Positions 1 to 10,411 are shown, counted from the stretch's first letter. The stretch is 64,000 nt of DNA from Carnobacterium divergens DSM 20623 (GCF_000744255.1 NZ_JQLO01000001.1:1922001-1986000); one strand, 5' to 3'. Program-made: numbers and translations. The notes: generated by a model from the sequence alone, not told the origin.

Positions 1-696
1 ATCCCCATGAATATCTACTGCCAACGGAACTTTATCGTCCATTACGTATTCAATATCACGGATGACTCTCCAGCCAGATCCGGCCGCTACAGGAACGACA
101 TTCGGTTCTTTCTCTTTGATTACTTGTAACATTGGTTCCATATCTGCCAATGTTTTTACATTTGAAACATCTAAGTTGTATTTATCTAGGAACGTTGAGT
201 TAAATGATAAAACTTGTTGTGCATACACGTTTCCATTAACCGGCATTGCGTAAAGCTTCCCATTCACAGTATTTCCTTGAATATAGGCTTCATCTAACAT
301 GTCGTAACTTTCTTTCGCATACTTAGGTAGCATATCTGTTAAATCAGCATAGGCCCCTTTTTGAGCGTTTGCTACATAGTTTTTAGCTAATGCAATATCA
401 TAGTTTTCACCTGATGAGGTAATCACTGACATTTTCTTTTCATAATCGCCCCAACCAATGTATTGTAAATTCACTTTATAGCCAATCTTATCTTTGATAC
501 GCTTATTCGCAACTTCCATCAATTGATCGTAATTTTCTGGCTTGTCTCCAATTTGATACATCAATAAAGTTTTGCCATCATCATCTTTTGTGGCTTTTCC
601 AGCATCCCCTTTTAAGCCACCACAACCTGCCAACACGCCTCCAAGAAGTGCAAATGCTGCACCTGAGACCAACATTTTTTTGAACGTTTTGTTCAT
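1..696 (-). CDS. ABC transporter sugar-binding lipoprotein (partial, 3' end outside window)
   Basis: Extracellular solute-binding protein of a carbohydrate ABC importer; it would capture the substrate outside the membrane and hand it to the two permeases encoded just upstream. The reading frame starts at the ATG ending at 696 after a GGAGGG ribosome binding site and stays open to the window edge (232 residues visible). The N-terminus is a lipoprotein signal: MNKTFKKML, a hydrophobic stretch, then the lipobox LAGC at about residue 22-25. The following residues read like an LplA/YtcQ-type binding protein (motifs YVANAQKGAYADLTDML and YAMPVNGNVYAQQ). It is the third gene of a minus-strand operon with both permeases. 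The substrate cannot be told from the sequence; complex polysaccharide or oligosaccharide is usual for this subfamily. Confidence 0.85.
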   Translation of the reverse strand, partial: MNKTFKKMLVSGAAFALLGGVLAGCGGLKGDAGKATKDDDGKTLLMYQIGDKPENYDQLMEVANKRIKDKIGYKVNLQYIGWGDYEKKMSVITSSGENYDIALAKNYVANAQKGAYADLTDMLPKYAKESYDMLDEAYIQGNTVNGKLYAMPVNGNVYAQQVLSFNSTFLDKYNLDVSNVKTLADMEPMLQVIKEKEPNVVPVAAGSGWRVIRDIEYVMDDKVPLAVDIHGD

Positions 697-716
697 TTTA
701 AACCCTCCATTTATGA

Positions 717-1646
717 TTATTCTTTAACTCCGCCAATTGTCAAACCACTGATAAAATATTTTTGGAAAAATGGATAACTACATGCGATTGGAACTGTTGA
801 AATAACAACCATCGCCATTCTTGTTGCTTCTTTTGGAATTGCTGCTGCCCCACCGCTTAATGCTGAACTCATATTGGCATTTTGGGACATATATTCAATA
901 TTACTTTGAATTTTCATTAATAAATATTGTAAAGGAACTAAATTATCACTTTGAATATAAAGCAATGCATTAAACCAATCATTCCAATAACCTAAAGCTG
1001 CAAACAAGCTGATTGTTGCAATTCCAGGGACTGCTAGTGGCAATACGATTTGCATAAAGACGCGTAATTCACCTGCTCCATCGATTTTTGCTGATTCAAT
1101 AATCGCATCTGGTACAGAGCGTTTAAAGAAGGTGCGCATCACTATGATATTAAAGGGACTTAACGCCATTGGCAAAATCAATGCCCAAACAGTATCTTTT
1201 AAGTTTAATAACGTTGTCATTACGATATAGTTCGGTACCATTCCTGCACTAAATAACATTGTGACTAAGGCAAACACGGTGAAAAATTTACGGTAACGAA
1301 ACGAATTTCTTGAAATTGCATAGGCATACGTAGAGGTAAACGTCACGTTCACTAGAGTCCCTACAACCGTTACAAAAACCGTGATAAATAGCGCTTGTAA
1401 AATTTGATCTTTCATTTCGTAAAGGTATCGATACCCATCAAAACTCCATGAAGAAGGTATGATTCGATACCCTTCTGTTATTAGTGACGTTTCACTTGTA
1501 AATGAAATAATAATAACAAAAATAAATGGGAAGATACAGGAGAAAGCGAAGAGCGCGATAATAATGTTAAAGAAAATATCCGCTTTTTTTCCAAAGGTTT
1601 GCACCTTTACTGTATTTATTTTTTTCTTTTTACGTTTTTCTTCCAT
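717..1646 (-). CDS. Carbohydrate ABC transporter permease, LplC/YtcP type
   Basis: Inner-membrane subunit of a CUT1-like sugar importer (binding-protein-dependent permease, MalG side). The 309-residue product has a basic start (MEEKRKKKK), about six hydrophobic segments, and the EAA-type loop that contacts the ATPase at about residues 185-205 (ESAKIDGAGE...LPLAVPG). The C-terminus ending SGLTIGGVKE is typical of LplC/YtcP proteins. It lies 18 bases after the partner permease stop and 20 bases before the lipoprotein gene, so all three are probably one transcript. No ATPase gene is present here; members of this family commonly share an MsmK/MsmX-type ATPase encoded elsewhere. Confidence 0.9.
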   Translation of the reverse strand: MEEKRKKKKINTVKVQTFGKKADIFFNIIIALFAFSCIFPFIFVIIISFTSETSLITEGYRIIPSSWSFDGYRYLYEMKDQILQALFITVFVTVVGTLVNVTFTSTYAYAISRNSFRYRKFFTVFALVTMLFSAGMVPNYIVMTTLLNLKDTVWALILPMALSPFNIIVMRTFFKRSVPDAIIESAKIDGAGELRVFMQIVLPLAVPGIATISLFAALGYWNDWFNALLYIQSDNLVPLQYLLMKIQSNIEYMSQNANMSSALSGGAAAIPKEATRMAMVVISTVPIACSYPFFQKYFISGLTIGGVKE

Positions 1647-1664
1647 GTTTTCGATTCTCCTCTC

Positions 1665-2600
1665 CTAGAATAGCGCTGATTCCTCGTCATATTTGCGAAC
1701 CAATAAGTTCGTGCCAATAACTAAAATACAACCCACAACCGATTGATACAAGCCAGCTGCTGAAGCCATTCCGATATCTCCACTACTTGTTAACCCATTA
1801 TAAATATACGTATCTAAAACAGAAGTTACCTCGTATAAGGCTCCTGAGTTTCGTGGAACTTGATAAAACAGACCAAAGTCAGCTCTAAAAATATTACCTA
1901 CGGCTAAAATCGTTAAAATAGTCATTAACGGTGCTAATTGAGGCAAGGTTACATTTTTGATTTGTTGCCATTTTGTTGCACCATCAATCATTGCTGCTTC
2001 ATAATATGTCGGGTCAATCCCCATAATTGAAGCAAAGTAGATAATACTACTATAACCGACACCTTTCCAAATCCCCATAAAGACTAAAATAAATGGCCAA
2101 TATTTCGGTTCATTGTACCAGTTGATGCCATCCCCTGCTTGACCTGCTAAAATCGAATTCACTAAGCCTTTGTCTGGGCTTAAGAAGGAATAAACGAAAT
2201 AACTGATGATAACCCATGATAAGAAATACGGCAATAGCATGGATGTTTGATACACCTTCACCATCTTTTTCGAACGAATCTCACTTAAGATAATGGCAAA
2301 CATAACGGCTACGACCAGCCCGCTAATAATAAAGACCACATTATAAAGAACGGTATTTCTCGTAATAATATACGCATTCGACGAGCTAAATAGGAATTTA
2401 AAGTTATCAAATCCCACCCACGGACTTTCTTGCAAACTCTTAAAAAATCCACCATCAGAATAAGTAAAGTTTTTAAACGCCACGACATTCCCTAAAACCG
2501 GAATGTAAAAGAAGAAAATAAGCCATAATGCACCTGGAAGAGCCATTAATAAAAGCATTTTATTTTTATTGAAATGATACCAAAAACCTTTCTTTTTCAT
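1665..2600 (-). CDS. Carbohydrate ABC transporter permease, LplB/YtcP-partner type
   Basis: First permease of the importer (MalF side). I place the start at the ATG ending at 2600 (MKKKGFWYHFNKNK) because AAGAAAGGAG lies nine bases upstream; the frame is open for 36 more codons but that part runs into the promoter. This gives 311 residues, the usual length. It shows about six membrane segments and an EAA loop (YEAAMIDGATKWQQIKNVTLPQ) in the second half, followed by the LplB-like LAVGNIFRADFGLFYQVPRNSG region. The C-terminal RKYDEESALF resembles other LplB proteins. A cre-like box lies directly upstream, so catabolite control by CcpA is likely. Confidence 0.9.
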   Translation of the reverse strand: MKKKGFWYHFNKNKMLLLMALPGALWLIFFFYIPVLGNVVAFKNFTYSDGGFFKSLQESPWVGFDNFKFLFSSSNAYIITRNTVLYNVVFIISGLVVAVMFAIILSEIRSKKMVKVYQTSMLLPYFLSWVIISYFVYSFLSPDKGLVNSILAGQAGDGINWYNEPKYWPFILVFMGIWKGVGYSSIIYFASIMGIDPTYYEAAMIDGATKWQQIKNVTLPQLAPLMTILTILAVGNIFRADFGLFYQVPRNSGALYEVTSVLDTYIYNGLTSSGDIGMASAAGLYQSVVGCILVIGTNLLVRKYDEESALF

Positions 2601-2627
2601 CTGTTCTCCTTTCTTAAAACTTGATTT

Positions 2628-2657
2628 AGTAAACGTTTTCATTACTCTTTCATTATA
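2628..2657 (-). promoter_or_regulatory. Promoter -10 and cre-like box of the LplB/C sugar ABC operon
   Basis: On the minus strand TGAAAACGTTTACT (2641-2628) agrees with the CcpA consensus TGWAANCGNTNWCA at 13 of 14 positions (last base T for A). It lies just downstream of TATAAT (2657-2652), so bound CcpA would sit at or after the transcription start and block it. The -35 region is poor. It is seen directly; CcpA binding is inferred from the consensus. Confidence 0.6.
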
Positions 2658-2816
2658 GCCTCTGCTCTTTTCATTAAAAAGGAACAAATTATAGCGAAAG
2701 GGTAACATATTATAGTTGGAGTTTCACTTTAAGTTGTTTCCTTTCCCATTTTCTTCTATATAAATGTTAAAATAGAATTACAGAAAGCCTCACGAGAAGA
2801 AAGGATGCTGAACTAA

Positions 2817-3854
2817 ATGGAAATGGAACAAATTCTCACAACCAAAATCACGATAGACGGTCACTTTCAAGACTGCCAATTATATAGTGGACATCTTTAT
2901 TTATGGAATGACCAAAATAATTTAGCCATTTATGACTGGAATAAATGGATGAAATCACTAAATAAAGTTGAACGTGTCGTTTATTATGAGCCTCGTTCAA
3001 CAGAGTATCTTCATAGTTCACTAGCAGATTTAGAACCTTTCTTAGAAAAAACACTTCAGTTTAATTTTCCGATACTAGATAGCGCCATTTTCAAGCATAC
3101 CCTTTATTATTCAGACATCACTGGATTTTATGCCTATTCGTTGCTGGATCCCCATGCAACTAAACTTACCTTATGGGATGAACCCGTTCAACATATTTCA
3201 GTTTCAAAAAATGGTAGAATCGCTTTATCTGCTGGTGAAAATGGGTTATTTGAATATGATGCTACTAAAAAACGGACACTGCAAAACACTGCAAAAATAC
3301 CTCATACTGGTATTTATCTCCTTAACGCCAGCTTTGCAAGTGCTAGCGAATGGTCTGGAAATGATTTGATTCAATATGGTGAAAATCCTTTAAAAGAAAG
3401 TTTTTTTCTAACTTTTGGTAAAATAAAAAAACAGCTTCATTTAGTTTCGATTCAACCTGCCGAACCAAAACTTCAACAAGTGGGTCGGTTTATTAAAGAG
3501 TTTCCCTTGCCTCTCTCTTTAGAAAAACAAAAACAAAATGAAGGACAGTTATTTTCTTATGAAACAAAAAATCGCAAATTAAACCAAGACTTTCAATACC
3601 GTTCAAAGGAAATTTTTATTAAAAAAATGCCTTCTCGCTTAAATAAATCCTTCAACCAATCCCCCCAAGATTTAAGTGTCTCCGAAACAGAAAGTCATTT
3701 GCTTATTCGCTGGAAAATGAGCCCTTTCTTACAATTGCCTAAAGTGATGAAATGGCGTGTTTATGATCGGAGTATTTACTATAAAAATCAACTGCATTTA
3801 TTGCAAGATAAAGAATTGACTCTTTATATTTTTACATTATTAGAAACGTCGTAA
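2817..3854 (+). CDS. Hypothetical protein, possible beta-propeller-like fold
   Basis: I do not recognise this 345-residue protein. It has no signal peptide or membrane segment and should be cytoplasmic. The N-terminal 170 residues contain short alternating strand patterns with repeated aromatic/Gly turns (GHLYLWNDQNNLAIYDW, HTLYYSDITGFYAYSL, GRIALSAGENGLFEYD), which look like degenerate propeller blades. The C-terminal third is basic (KKMPSRLNKSFNQ). It is preceded by AGAAAGGA and is divergent from the sugar ABC operon, which suggests but does not prove a shared function or regulation. The gene has its own promoter region (TAAAAT near 2768) and lies 50 bases before the bgl promoter. Confidence 0.7.
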   Translation: MEMEQILTTKITIDGHFQDCQLYSGHLYLWNDQNNLAIYDWNKWMKSLNKVERVVYYEPRSTEYLHSSLADLEPFLEKTLQFNFPILDSAIFKHTLYYSDITGFYAYSLLDPHATKLTLWDEPVQHISVSKNGRIALSAGENGLFEYDATKKRTLQNTAKIPHTGIYLLNASFASASEWSGNDLIQYGENPLKESFFLTFGKIKKQLHLVSIQPAEPKLQQVGRFIKEFPLPLSLEKQKQNEGQLFSYETKNRKLNQDFQYRSKEIFIKKMPSRLNKSFNQSPQDLSVSETESHLLIRWKMSPFLQLPKVMKWRVYDRSIYYKNQLHLLQDKELTLYIFTLLETS

Positions 3855-3899
3855 CCTTCAAAAAAATGATTAAAAATTTAAATCATATGGAAATGTAAA

Positions 3900-3936
3900 T
3901 GTAAGCGTTGACTATCCTTGTTTCATGAACTATACT
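3900..3936 (+). promoter_or_regulatory. bgl operon promoter overlapped by a cre-like box
   Basis: TTGACT (3908-3913), a 17-base spacer and TATACT (3931-3936) make a near-consensus sigma-A promoter. TGTAAGCGTTGACT (3900-3913) matches the CcpA consensus TGWAANCGNTNWCA at 13 of 14 positions and covers the -35 hexamer, so CcpA binding would exclude RNA polymerase. This is the classic glucose-repressed arrangement for beta-glucoside genes. Confidence 0.8.
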
Positions 3937-3980
3937 GAAATTAAGAAAAAAAACAATTATGGCGACGTAGCCATTTTATA

Positions 3981-4058
3981 GAGTATGTTACTGATTAATG
4001 CAGGCAGAACTCAAATTACCTAGAAGCAGTCCTTTTCTAGGTAATTTGAGTTTTTTTT
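3981..4058 (+). terminator. RAT antiterminator site overlapping an intrinsic terminator (bgl leader)
   Basis: A sequence at 3982-4011 (TATGTTACTG then GCAGGCAGAAC) resembles the ribonucleic antiterminator bound by BglG/LicT proteins (GTTACTG...GCAGGCAAAAC). Its 3' end overlaps the left arm of a perfect 17-bp stem, 4009-4025 with 4035-4051, followed by eight T (4051-4058). The two structures exclude each other, so antiterminator binding to the RAT hairpin should let transcription pass into the operon when the beta-glucoside is present. Confidence 0.88.
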
Positions 4059-4076
4059 CTGGAAAGGAGTAAAAAA

Positions 4077-4922
4077 ATGAAAGTAAGTCAAATTTTAAAC
4101 AACAATGTAGCAATCGTTAGCAGGGGGAAAAATGAAGTAATTGTTTATGCGAAAGGGTTAGCTTTTAGAAAAAAAGTTGGACAAACCATTAAAGAAACTG
4201 AAATTGAAAAGACCTATGTATTAGATTCAAATGATATGTTGGAGCACTTCAGTTATCTGCTAGCTAATTCGGACCCTAACCATATTACACTCGTCAATCA
4301 AATTATTGAATTTGGTGAAAAACAGCTAACTGAAAAATCAAATGATTATTTAAGTTTGACCTTACTGGATCATATTGAATTTGCACTAAAACGTGCTGCC
4401 AAAGGACAATTTATTCGAAGTCCCTTAACGTGGGAAGTCAAAAAATTCTATCCACAGCATTTCGATATCGGACTTTATGCATTGAACCTGATCAATCAGC
4501 AGTTCAATCTTCATTTTCCAGAAGATGAAGCCGTTTCAATTGCGTTGCATTTTGTTAATTTGCAAGAGGATAAAAACAATTTAGATTCAACTATACGCTC
4601 AATGGAAAGTCTGAGGGATATTTTATCAATTATTCAGTATCACTTTCAAATTAAACTAGATGAAAAATCGATGAACTATATGCGCTTAATGACTCATTTG
4701 CAATATTTTATCCAACGTGTTCAAACCGATAAAATCTATGATGAAAGTGACTTAGTATTGAACACTCAAATCAAAATGCTTTATACAGATGCCTATGATT
4801 GCATCCAAAAAATCAAAGTTTATATCCAAGAAAAATATGAGTGTGTGATTTCAATTGATGAGGAGACGTACCTTATGCTTCATATCCATCGCGTAACCAA
4901 TCGAAGTAAAAAGGAGTCCTAA
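4077..4922 (+). CDS. BglG/LicT-family transcription antiterminator
   Basis: RNA-binding antiterminator controlling the following PTS and glucosidase genes. The 281-residue protein has the usual three parts: CAT RNA-binding domain (about 1-60, with the typical NNNVAIV and GLAF motifs), PRD1 (about 65-170) and PRD2 (about 175-275). Expected phosphorylated histidines are present: H99 (LLDHIEFA) and H158 (IALHFVN) in PRD1, H207 (MTHLQYF) and H269/H271 (LMLHIHR) in PRD2. The start has GGAAAGGAG seven bases upstream. The RAT/terminator in its own leader (3981-4058) is its obvious target. HPr and the cognate EIIB normally tune this class by phosphorylation. Confidence 0.95.
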   Translation: MKVSQILNNNVAIVSRGKNEVIVYAKGLAFRKKVGQTIKETEIEKTYVLDSNDMLEHFSYLLANSDPNHITLVNQIIEFGEKQLTEKSNDYLSLTLLDHIEFALKRAAKGQFIRSPLTWEVKKFYPQHFDIGLYALNLINQQFNLHFPEDEAVSIALHFVNLQEDKNNLDSTIRSMESLRDILSIIQYHFQIKLDEKSMNYMRLMTHLQYFIQRVQTDKIYDESDLVLNTQIKMLYTDAYDCIQKIKVYIQEKYECVISIDEETYLMLHIHRVTNRSKKES

Positions 4923-4924
4923 AA

Positions 4925-6790
4925 ATGATTTATCAAAAACTTAATGAAACTATTATTCAACTAGTAGGTGGAAAAGAAAATATTCAAGCGGTTGTTCACT
5001 GCATGACGCGCTTGAGGTTCACTTTAAAGGATCGTTCAAAAGCAAAAACAGAAGAGTTAAAAAACGTAGATGGCGTTATTGATGTTGTATCAAACAACGT
5101 TGCTTATCAAGTTATTATTGGAACCCACGTAAACGAGGTGCATGCTGAATTAGTAAGCATGTTAGGAATCAACCCTACTACCGATTCCAACCAAGCTACT
5201 AAAGAAAAAAAGCACCCCTTAAAAGCAATGCTCGATTTAGTCTCTGAAACAATGACTCCTGTCATTGAGCCCATTATTGCATCAGGTCTACTTGCTGGAT
5301 TTTTGTCGTTGTTTACAATTACTGGGGTTCTTTCAGAAGAAAGTCCCACGTACATTTTGTTAAATTCAATTCGCGAAGCAGTTTTCTTTTTCTTGCCAAT
5401 CTTAATTGCGATGTCTTGTGCAAAACGTTTAAAAGCAAGCCCTTATTTAGCAGTTGCTTTAGCTGCTACTCTCGTTTCAACGTCAATTAACGGCGTTGCA
5501 GAACTTAGTATTTTCGGTATCTCTTTGCCTCAAACAACGTATGCTAATTCTTTTATCCCAATTATTTTAGCAGTTTGGTTTATGGGACATTTAACCACCT
5601 TTTTAAACAAATACATTCCAAAATTTTTACATTATTTTTTGAATCCTGTTCTAATTATGGTGATTTGTTTACCCGTAACGCTGCTTTTATTTGGACCAAT
5701 CGGTATTTGGATTGGAGACGGCATCGGCTTATTATTTAAACTACTAATGGACACTTTCGGTAGTTGGATTGTCGTAATGCTTTACGCTGCTTTCCAACCT
5801 TTCTTAATTATGCTGGGTGCTGGCAATTTCATGATGCCACTTGCACTAAACTTTGTGAATGAAATGGGGTATGATCCGATTTTCTTAGCAGCTGCAACCA
5901 TTTCTGATTTGGCCGTTGCTGGAGCAATGCTAGGGTATTTTTTAAGAGCAAAAGAATCTAAACAAAAACAATTATTTGGAACGGTAAGCTTTAGCGCCTT
6001 GATGGGCGTAACAGAACCTGCAATTTACGGTGCATTTATTAAATATCGTAGACCTTTTATTGCCGTGATGATTGGTGGAGGTCTTGGTGGACTGTTTGCT
6101 GGATTAATGAACGTAAAAACTTATTCGATTGTTTGGGGGTTAATGGGACTGCCTTCATACGCTCAAAATCAAGATTTTTCTAATTTGATATTTATGGTGA
6201 TTGCGGTTCTAATTGCTTTTATCGGTGCTGCTGTTTCGGCTTATATTCTTGGAATTCCAGAAACGAACACTGCTAAAAACGAAGAAGAAACCTTCTCGGA
6301 AGAAACTGCTCTAGAAAAAGAAAGCACCTTTGCAAAAAAATTAACGCTACAACCAGTTGCTAAAGGGGAACTTGTTCAGTTAGCTGACATAAAAGATCAA
6401 GCCTTTTCAACTGGGGCATTAGGCAAAGGAATTGGAATTATTCCTTCTACGTCGGAAGTCGTTTCTCCAGTTGATGGTGAAGTTACAGTAGTCTTTCCTA
6501 CTAAACATGCTATTGGGATTCAAACAAAAGAAGGAGTTGAAATTTTAATTCATATCGGGGTTGATACTGTTGAACTTGATGGAACCTATTTTGATACAAT
6601 TGTTCAACCTGGAGATAAAGTTAAAAAAGGCCAACTATTAGCTACAGTTGATTTTGACGGGTTAAAAAAAGAAGGCTATGATACAACAATTATTGTCGTT
6701 ATTACGAATACAACGGACTATTTGGATGTAATCCCTGCTATTCATGAAAAATTAGTGCTTAATGATGAGATGGTTACAATCGTGTTCTAG
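4925..6790 (+). CDS. PTS beta-glucoside-specific EIIBCA
   Basis: Membrane permease that imports and phosphorylates a beta-glucoside. Domain order is IIB, IIC, IIA: Cys26 in VVHCMTRLRF is the IIB phosphorylation site, about ten hydrophobic IIC segments follow (roughly 105-450) with the conserved VTEPAIYG motif at about 362, and His543 in ILIHIGVDTVEL is the IIA site. Length (621) is normal for the BglF/BglP family. It starts two bases after the antiterminator stop with AAAAAGGAG overlapping the end of that gene, so it is translationally linked. The next gene hydrolyses the phosphorylated product. The exact sugar (cellobiose, salicin, arbutin) cannot be told. Confidence 0.95.
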   Translation: MIYQKLNETIIQLVGGKENIQAVVHCMTRLRFTLKDRSKAKTEELKNVDGVIDVVSNNVAYQVIIGTHVNEVHAELVSMLGINPTTDSNQATKEKKHPLKAMLDLVSETMTPVIEPIIASGLLAGFLSLFTITGVLSEESPTYILLNSIREAVFFFLPILIAMSCAKRLKASPYLAVALAATLVSTSINGVAELSIFGISLPQTTYANSFIPIILAVWFMGHLTTFLNKYIPKFLHYFLNPVLIMVICLPVTLLLFGPIGIWIGDGIGLLFKLLMDTFGSWIVVMLYAAFQPFLIMLGAGNFMMPLALNFVNEMGYDPIFLAAATISDLAVAGAMLGYFLRAKESKQKQLFGTVSFSALMGVTEPAIYGAFIKYRRPFIAVMIGGGLGGLFAGLMNVKTYSIVWGLMGLPSYAQNQDFSNLIFMVIAVLIAFIGAAVSAYILGIPETNTAKNEEETFSEETALEKESTFAKKLTLQPVAKGELVQLADIKDQAFSTGALGKGIGIIPSTSEVVSPVDGEVTVVFPTKHAIGIQTKEGVEILIHIGVDTVELDGTYFDTIVQPGDKVKKGQLLATVDFDGLKKEGYDTTIIVVITNTTDYLDVIPAIHEKLVLNDEMVTIVF

Positions 6791-6798
6791 CTTTTTGA

Positions 6799-8280
<1,482 letters not shown>

Positions 8281-8287
8281 TAATTAA

Positions 8288-8337
8288 AAATCCCCTTCTA
8301 GCTATCCATAAAACAGATAGTTAGAGGGGATTCTTTT
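8288..8337 (+). terminator. Terminator of the bgl operon
   Basis: Inverted repeat 8288-8306 / 8316-8332 (arms reading AATCCCCTTCTAGCTATC and GATAGTTAGAGGGGATT, with one bulge) followed by TCTTTTTAT. Its reverse strand is A-rich before the stem, so it may also serve the convergent arsC gene. Confidence 0.85.
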
Positions 8338-8356
8338 TATTTTAAGCTCATTAAAT

Positions 8357-8770
8357 TTAAGCTATTCGTTTAACTAATTGCATCATTCGCTCTTTTATAT
8401 CCTCTCTTGTGCTAGAAAAAGCTGCTGCTATTTCTTGATCTGTCCCTGTTGCCTTACCTGGATCACTTAAATCCCAGTGTTCATATTGGGTTGTCGTTGG
8501 AATGATTGGACAGTTATCCGCTGCATCTCCACATAAGGTTACGATGAAATCTGCTTGTTGAAAAAAGTCTGGATCAATCAAATCTGACGTTTGTGTCGTA
8601 ATATCGATTCCTGCTTCTTTCATTGTTGCAACGGCTTTAGGATTTAAGCCATGGGTCTCGATTCCTGCACTTCTTACTTCCCACTGAGAAGGGAAATATT
8701 TTTTTGCAAATCCTTCAGCTATTTGACTCCGACAAGAGTTCCCTGTACATAAAAAATAAATTTTCTTCAT
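8357..8770 (-). CDS. arsC: Arsenate reductase, thioredoxin-coupled ArsC
   Basis: Low-molecular-weight phosphatase-like arsenate reductase that converts arsenate to arsenite for export. The 137-residue protein starts with the P-loop CTGNSCRS: nucleophile Cys8, with Arg14. The relay cysteines Cys80 and Cys87 are in [11 protein letters not shown], matching the Cys10/Cys82/Cys89 triad of the pI258 enzyme. The start codon overlaps the end of the arsenite permease by four bases (ATGA), so the genes are coupled. Last gene of the arsR-acr3-arsC operon. Confidence 0.95.
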   Translation of the reverse strand: MKKIYFLCTGNSCRSQIAEGFAKKYFPSQWEVRSAGIETHGLNPKAVATMKEAGIDITTQTSDLIDPDFFQQADFIVTLCGDAADNCPIIPTTTQYEHWDLSDPGKATGTDQEIAAAFSSTREDIKERMMQLVKRIA

Positions 8771-9825
8771 CCTTTTGCTCCTTTAGTATCAAAATATTTT
8801 TGTTTGAATCTTAATGCAACATTGACTAAACCAATTAAAACGGGAACTTCGACTAACGGACCGATTACAGCCGCAAAAGCTTCCCCAGAGTTAATTCCAA
8901 AAACACCTACTGCAACGGCTATCGCTAGCTCAAAATTATTGCTGGCTGCTGTAAAAGAAAGTGAGGCTGCAATCGGATAACTGGTCCCCATTTTTTTGGA
9001 AATAAAAAATGAAATAAAAAACATAATTACAAAATAAAACAACAATGGGATTGCAATTCTAACCACATCCAAAGGGAGTTCGATTACTTTTTCTCCTTTA
9101 ACTGAGAACATTACCACAATAGTAAACAATAACGCTATTAACGTAATGCTACTAATTTTTGGTAAATAGATGTCTTCAAACCATTTTTTCCCTTTATATT
9201 TTATTAAAAGAACGCGAGATAAAAATCCTGCAATAAACGGAATCCCTAAATAAATAAAAACACTTTTAGCAATTTCGCCCATCGTAATTGCGACGGTATG
9301 TGTTTCAAGTCCCAACCAGTTAGGTAAGACCGTCACAAATATATAAGCGAATACAGAGTAAAATACAATTTGAAAAACAGAGTTAAAAGCCACTAATCCT
9401 GCCGTATATTCATTATCCCCTTGTGCGAGCTCACTCCAAACCAGCACCATTGCAATACATCTCGCAAGACCAATCATAATCAGCCCTACCATATACTCCG
9501 GGTAATCACGTAAAAAAATAACTGCTAAACCAAACATTAAAATTGGACCAATCACCCAATTTTGAATGAGAGATAAGACTAACACTTTCCAGTCCTTAAA
9601 GACACGCCACATTTCTTCATACTTCACCTTGGCAAGCGGAGGGTACATCATCAAGATTAGTCCAACTGCTATCGGAATGGATGTTGTTCCGATAGATAAA
9701 TGGTCAATTATCTTAGGGACACTTGGAAATAAGAAACCTAATCCAATTCCGACTGCCATTGCAAAAAAAATCCAAAAAGTTAAATACCGGTCTAATAAGG
9801 ATAATTTTTTAGTTACACTATTCAT
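8767..9825 (-). CDS. acr3: Arsenite efflux permease, ACR3 family
   Basis: Membrane transporter that expels arsenite. The sequence has ten hydrophobic segments and the ACR3 signature around [15 protein letters not shown], whose cysteine (about residue 125) is the conserved functional one. I choose the ATG ending at 9825 ([15 protein letters not shown], 352 residues): a TTG start five codons further up would use the sequence TTGGAG, which instead fits as the ribosome binding site nine bases before this ATG. It overlaps arsC by four bases and follows the ArsR gene by 48 bases. Confidence 0.93.
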   Translation of the reverse strand: MNSVTKKLSLLDRYLTFWIFFAMAVGIGLGFLFPSVPKIIDHLSIGTTSIPIAVGLILMMYPPLAKVKYEEMWRVFKDWKVLVLSLIQNWVIGPILMFGLAVIFLRDYPEYMVGLIMIGLARCIAMVLVWSELAQGDNEYTAGLVAFNSVFQIVFYSVFAYIFVTVLPNWLGLETHTVAITMGEIAKSVFIYLGIPFIAGFLSRVLLIKYKGKKWFEDIYLPKISSITLIALLFTIVVMFSVKGEKVIELPLDVVRIAIPLLFYFVIMFFISFFISKKMGTSYPIAASLSFTAASNNFELAIAVAVGVFGINSGEAFAAVIGPLVEVPVLIGLVNVALRFKQKYFDTKGAKG

Positions 9826-9873
9826 TTCATTCAACTCCAACTATCGTTTTTAATTACAAAATCGTAATTTTTT

Positions 9874-10188
9874 TTAATCACTACTACTTTCTTCTTTCAT
9901 ACAAATACAGGTTTCAGTGCTAGCAAACAACTCCGTCAGGGATGCCCTAAAGGAGTCTACTCTATCCTCTTTTAACGTATAATAATGCCACTGGCTTTTT
10001 TTTTCGACAGATACAATCCCAGCCTTTTCCAGTACTTTCATATGATGGGAAAGCGTTGGTTGCGTAAAGTCAAAATGATCTAAAACGTCACATGCACACA
10101 GACTACCACATGACAACAAATCGATGATTTTCATTCTTTTGGGATCTGAAATTGCTTTTAAAACCTTTGATAATTCTTCGTAATCCAT
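9874..10188 (-). CDS. arsR: ArsR-family metalloregulator
   Basis: Arsenic-sensing repressor of the ars operon. The 104-residue protein is a winged helix (PTLSHHMKVLEKAGIV recognition region). The metal site shows as SLCACDVL with Cys31 and Cys33, plus Cys27 close by; an extra C-terminal TCICMKE adds two cysteines. AAGGAGG precedes the ATG. A perfect palindrome covers the promoter start site immediately upstream, which is its probable operator, so arsenite should relieve repression of arsR-acr3-arsC. Confidence 0.93.
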   Translation of the reverse strand: MDYEELSKVLKAISDPKRMKIIDLLSCGSLCACDVLDHFDFTQPTLSHHMKVLEKAGIVSVEKKSQWHYYTLKEDRVDSFRASLTELFASTETCICMKEESSSD

Positions 10189-10201
10189 AATATCCTCCTT
10201 A

Positions 10202-10252
10202 ACATAGATATGTATCTATGTATAATATAGACGAACTTCTATATTCAGTCAA
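10202..10252 (-). promoter_or_regulatory. ars promoter and ArsR operator
   Basis: On the minus strand TTGACT (10252-10247), 17 bases, TATATT (10229-10224) form a good promoter. Directly downstream lies a perfect inverted repeat with 9-base arms, ACATAGATA (10202-10210) and TATCTATGT (10213-10221), covering the expected transcription start. This is the position and size expected for an ArsR operator. Confidence 0.85.
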
Positions 10253-10411
10253 GCGAAAGTTGACTATCTGCCATCAAAATTTTTCTTCCTATAGAATTCA
10301 ACTTTGATAAAAATGAACGTTTTCTTAACAAAACAACTTAACTTATCGCTTTTACCCCCTCAGTATGCTAAAATAGATAAGATACAAATTTGAAAAGAGG
10401 TAAAAAAATAA

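Noticed and set aside
62-253. Plus-strand ORF of 63 codons at the start of the window
   Set aside because: It is the reverse shadow of the sugar-binding lipoprotein, whose minus-strand frame has a clear signal peptide and lipobox.
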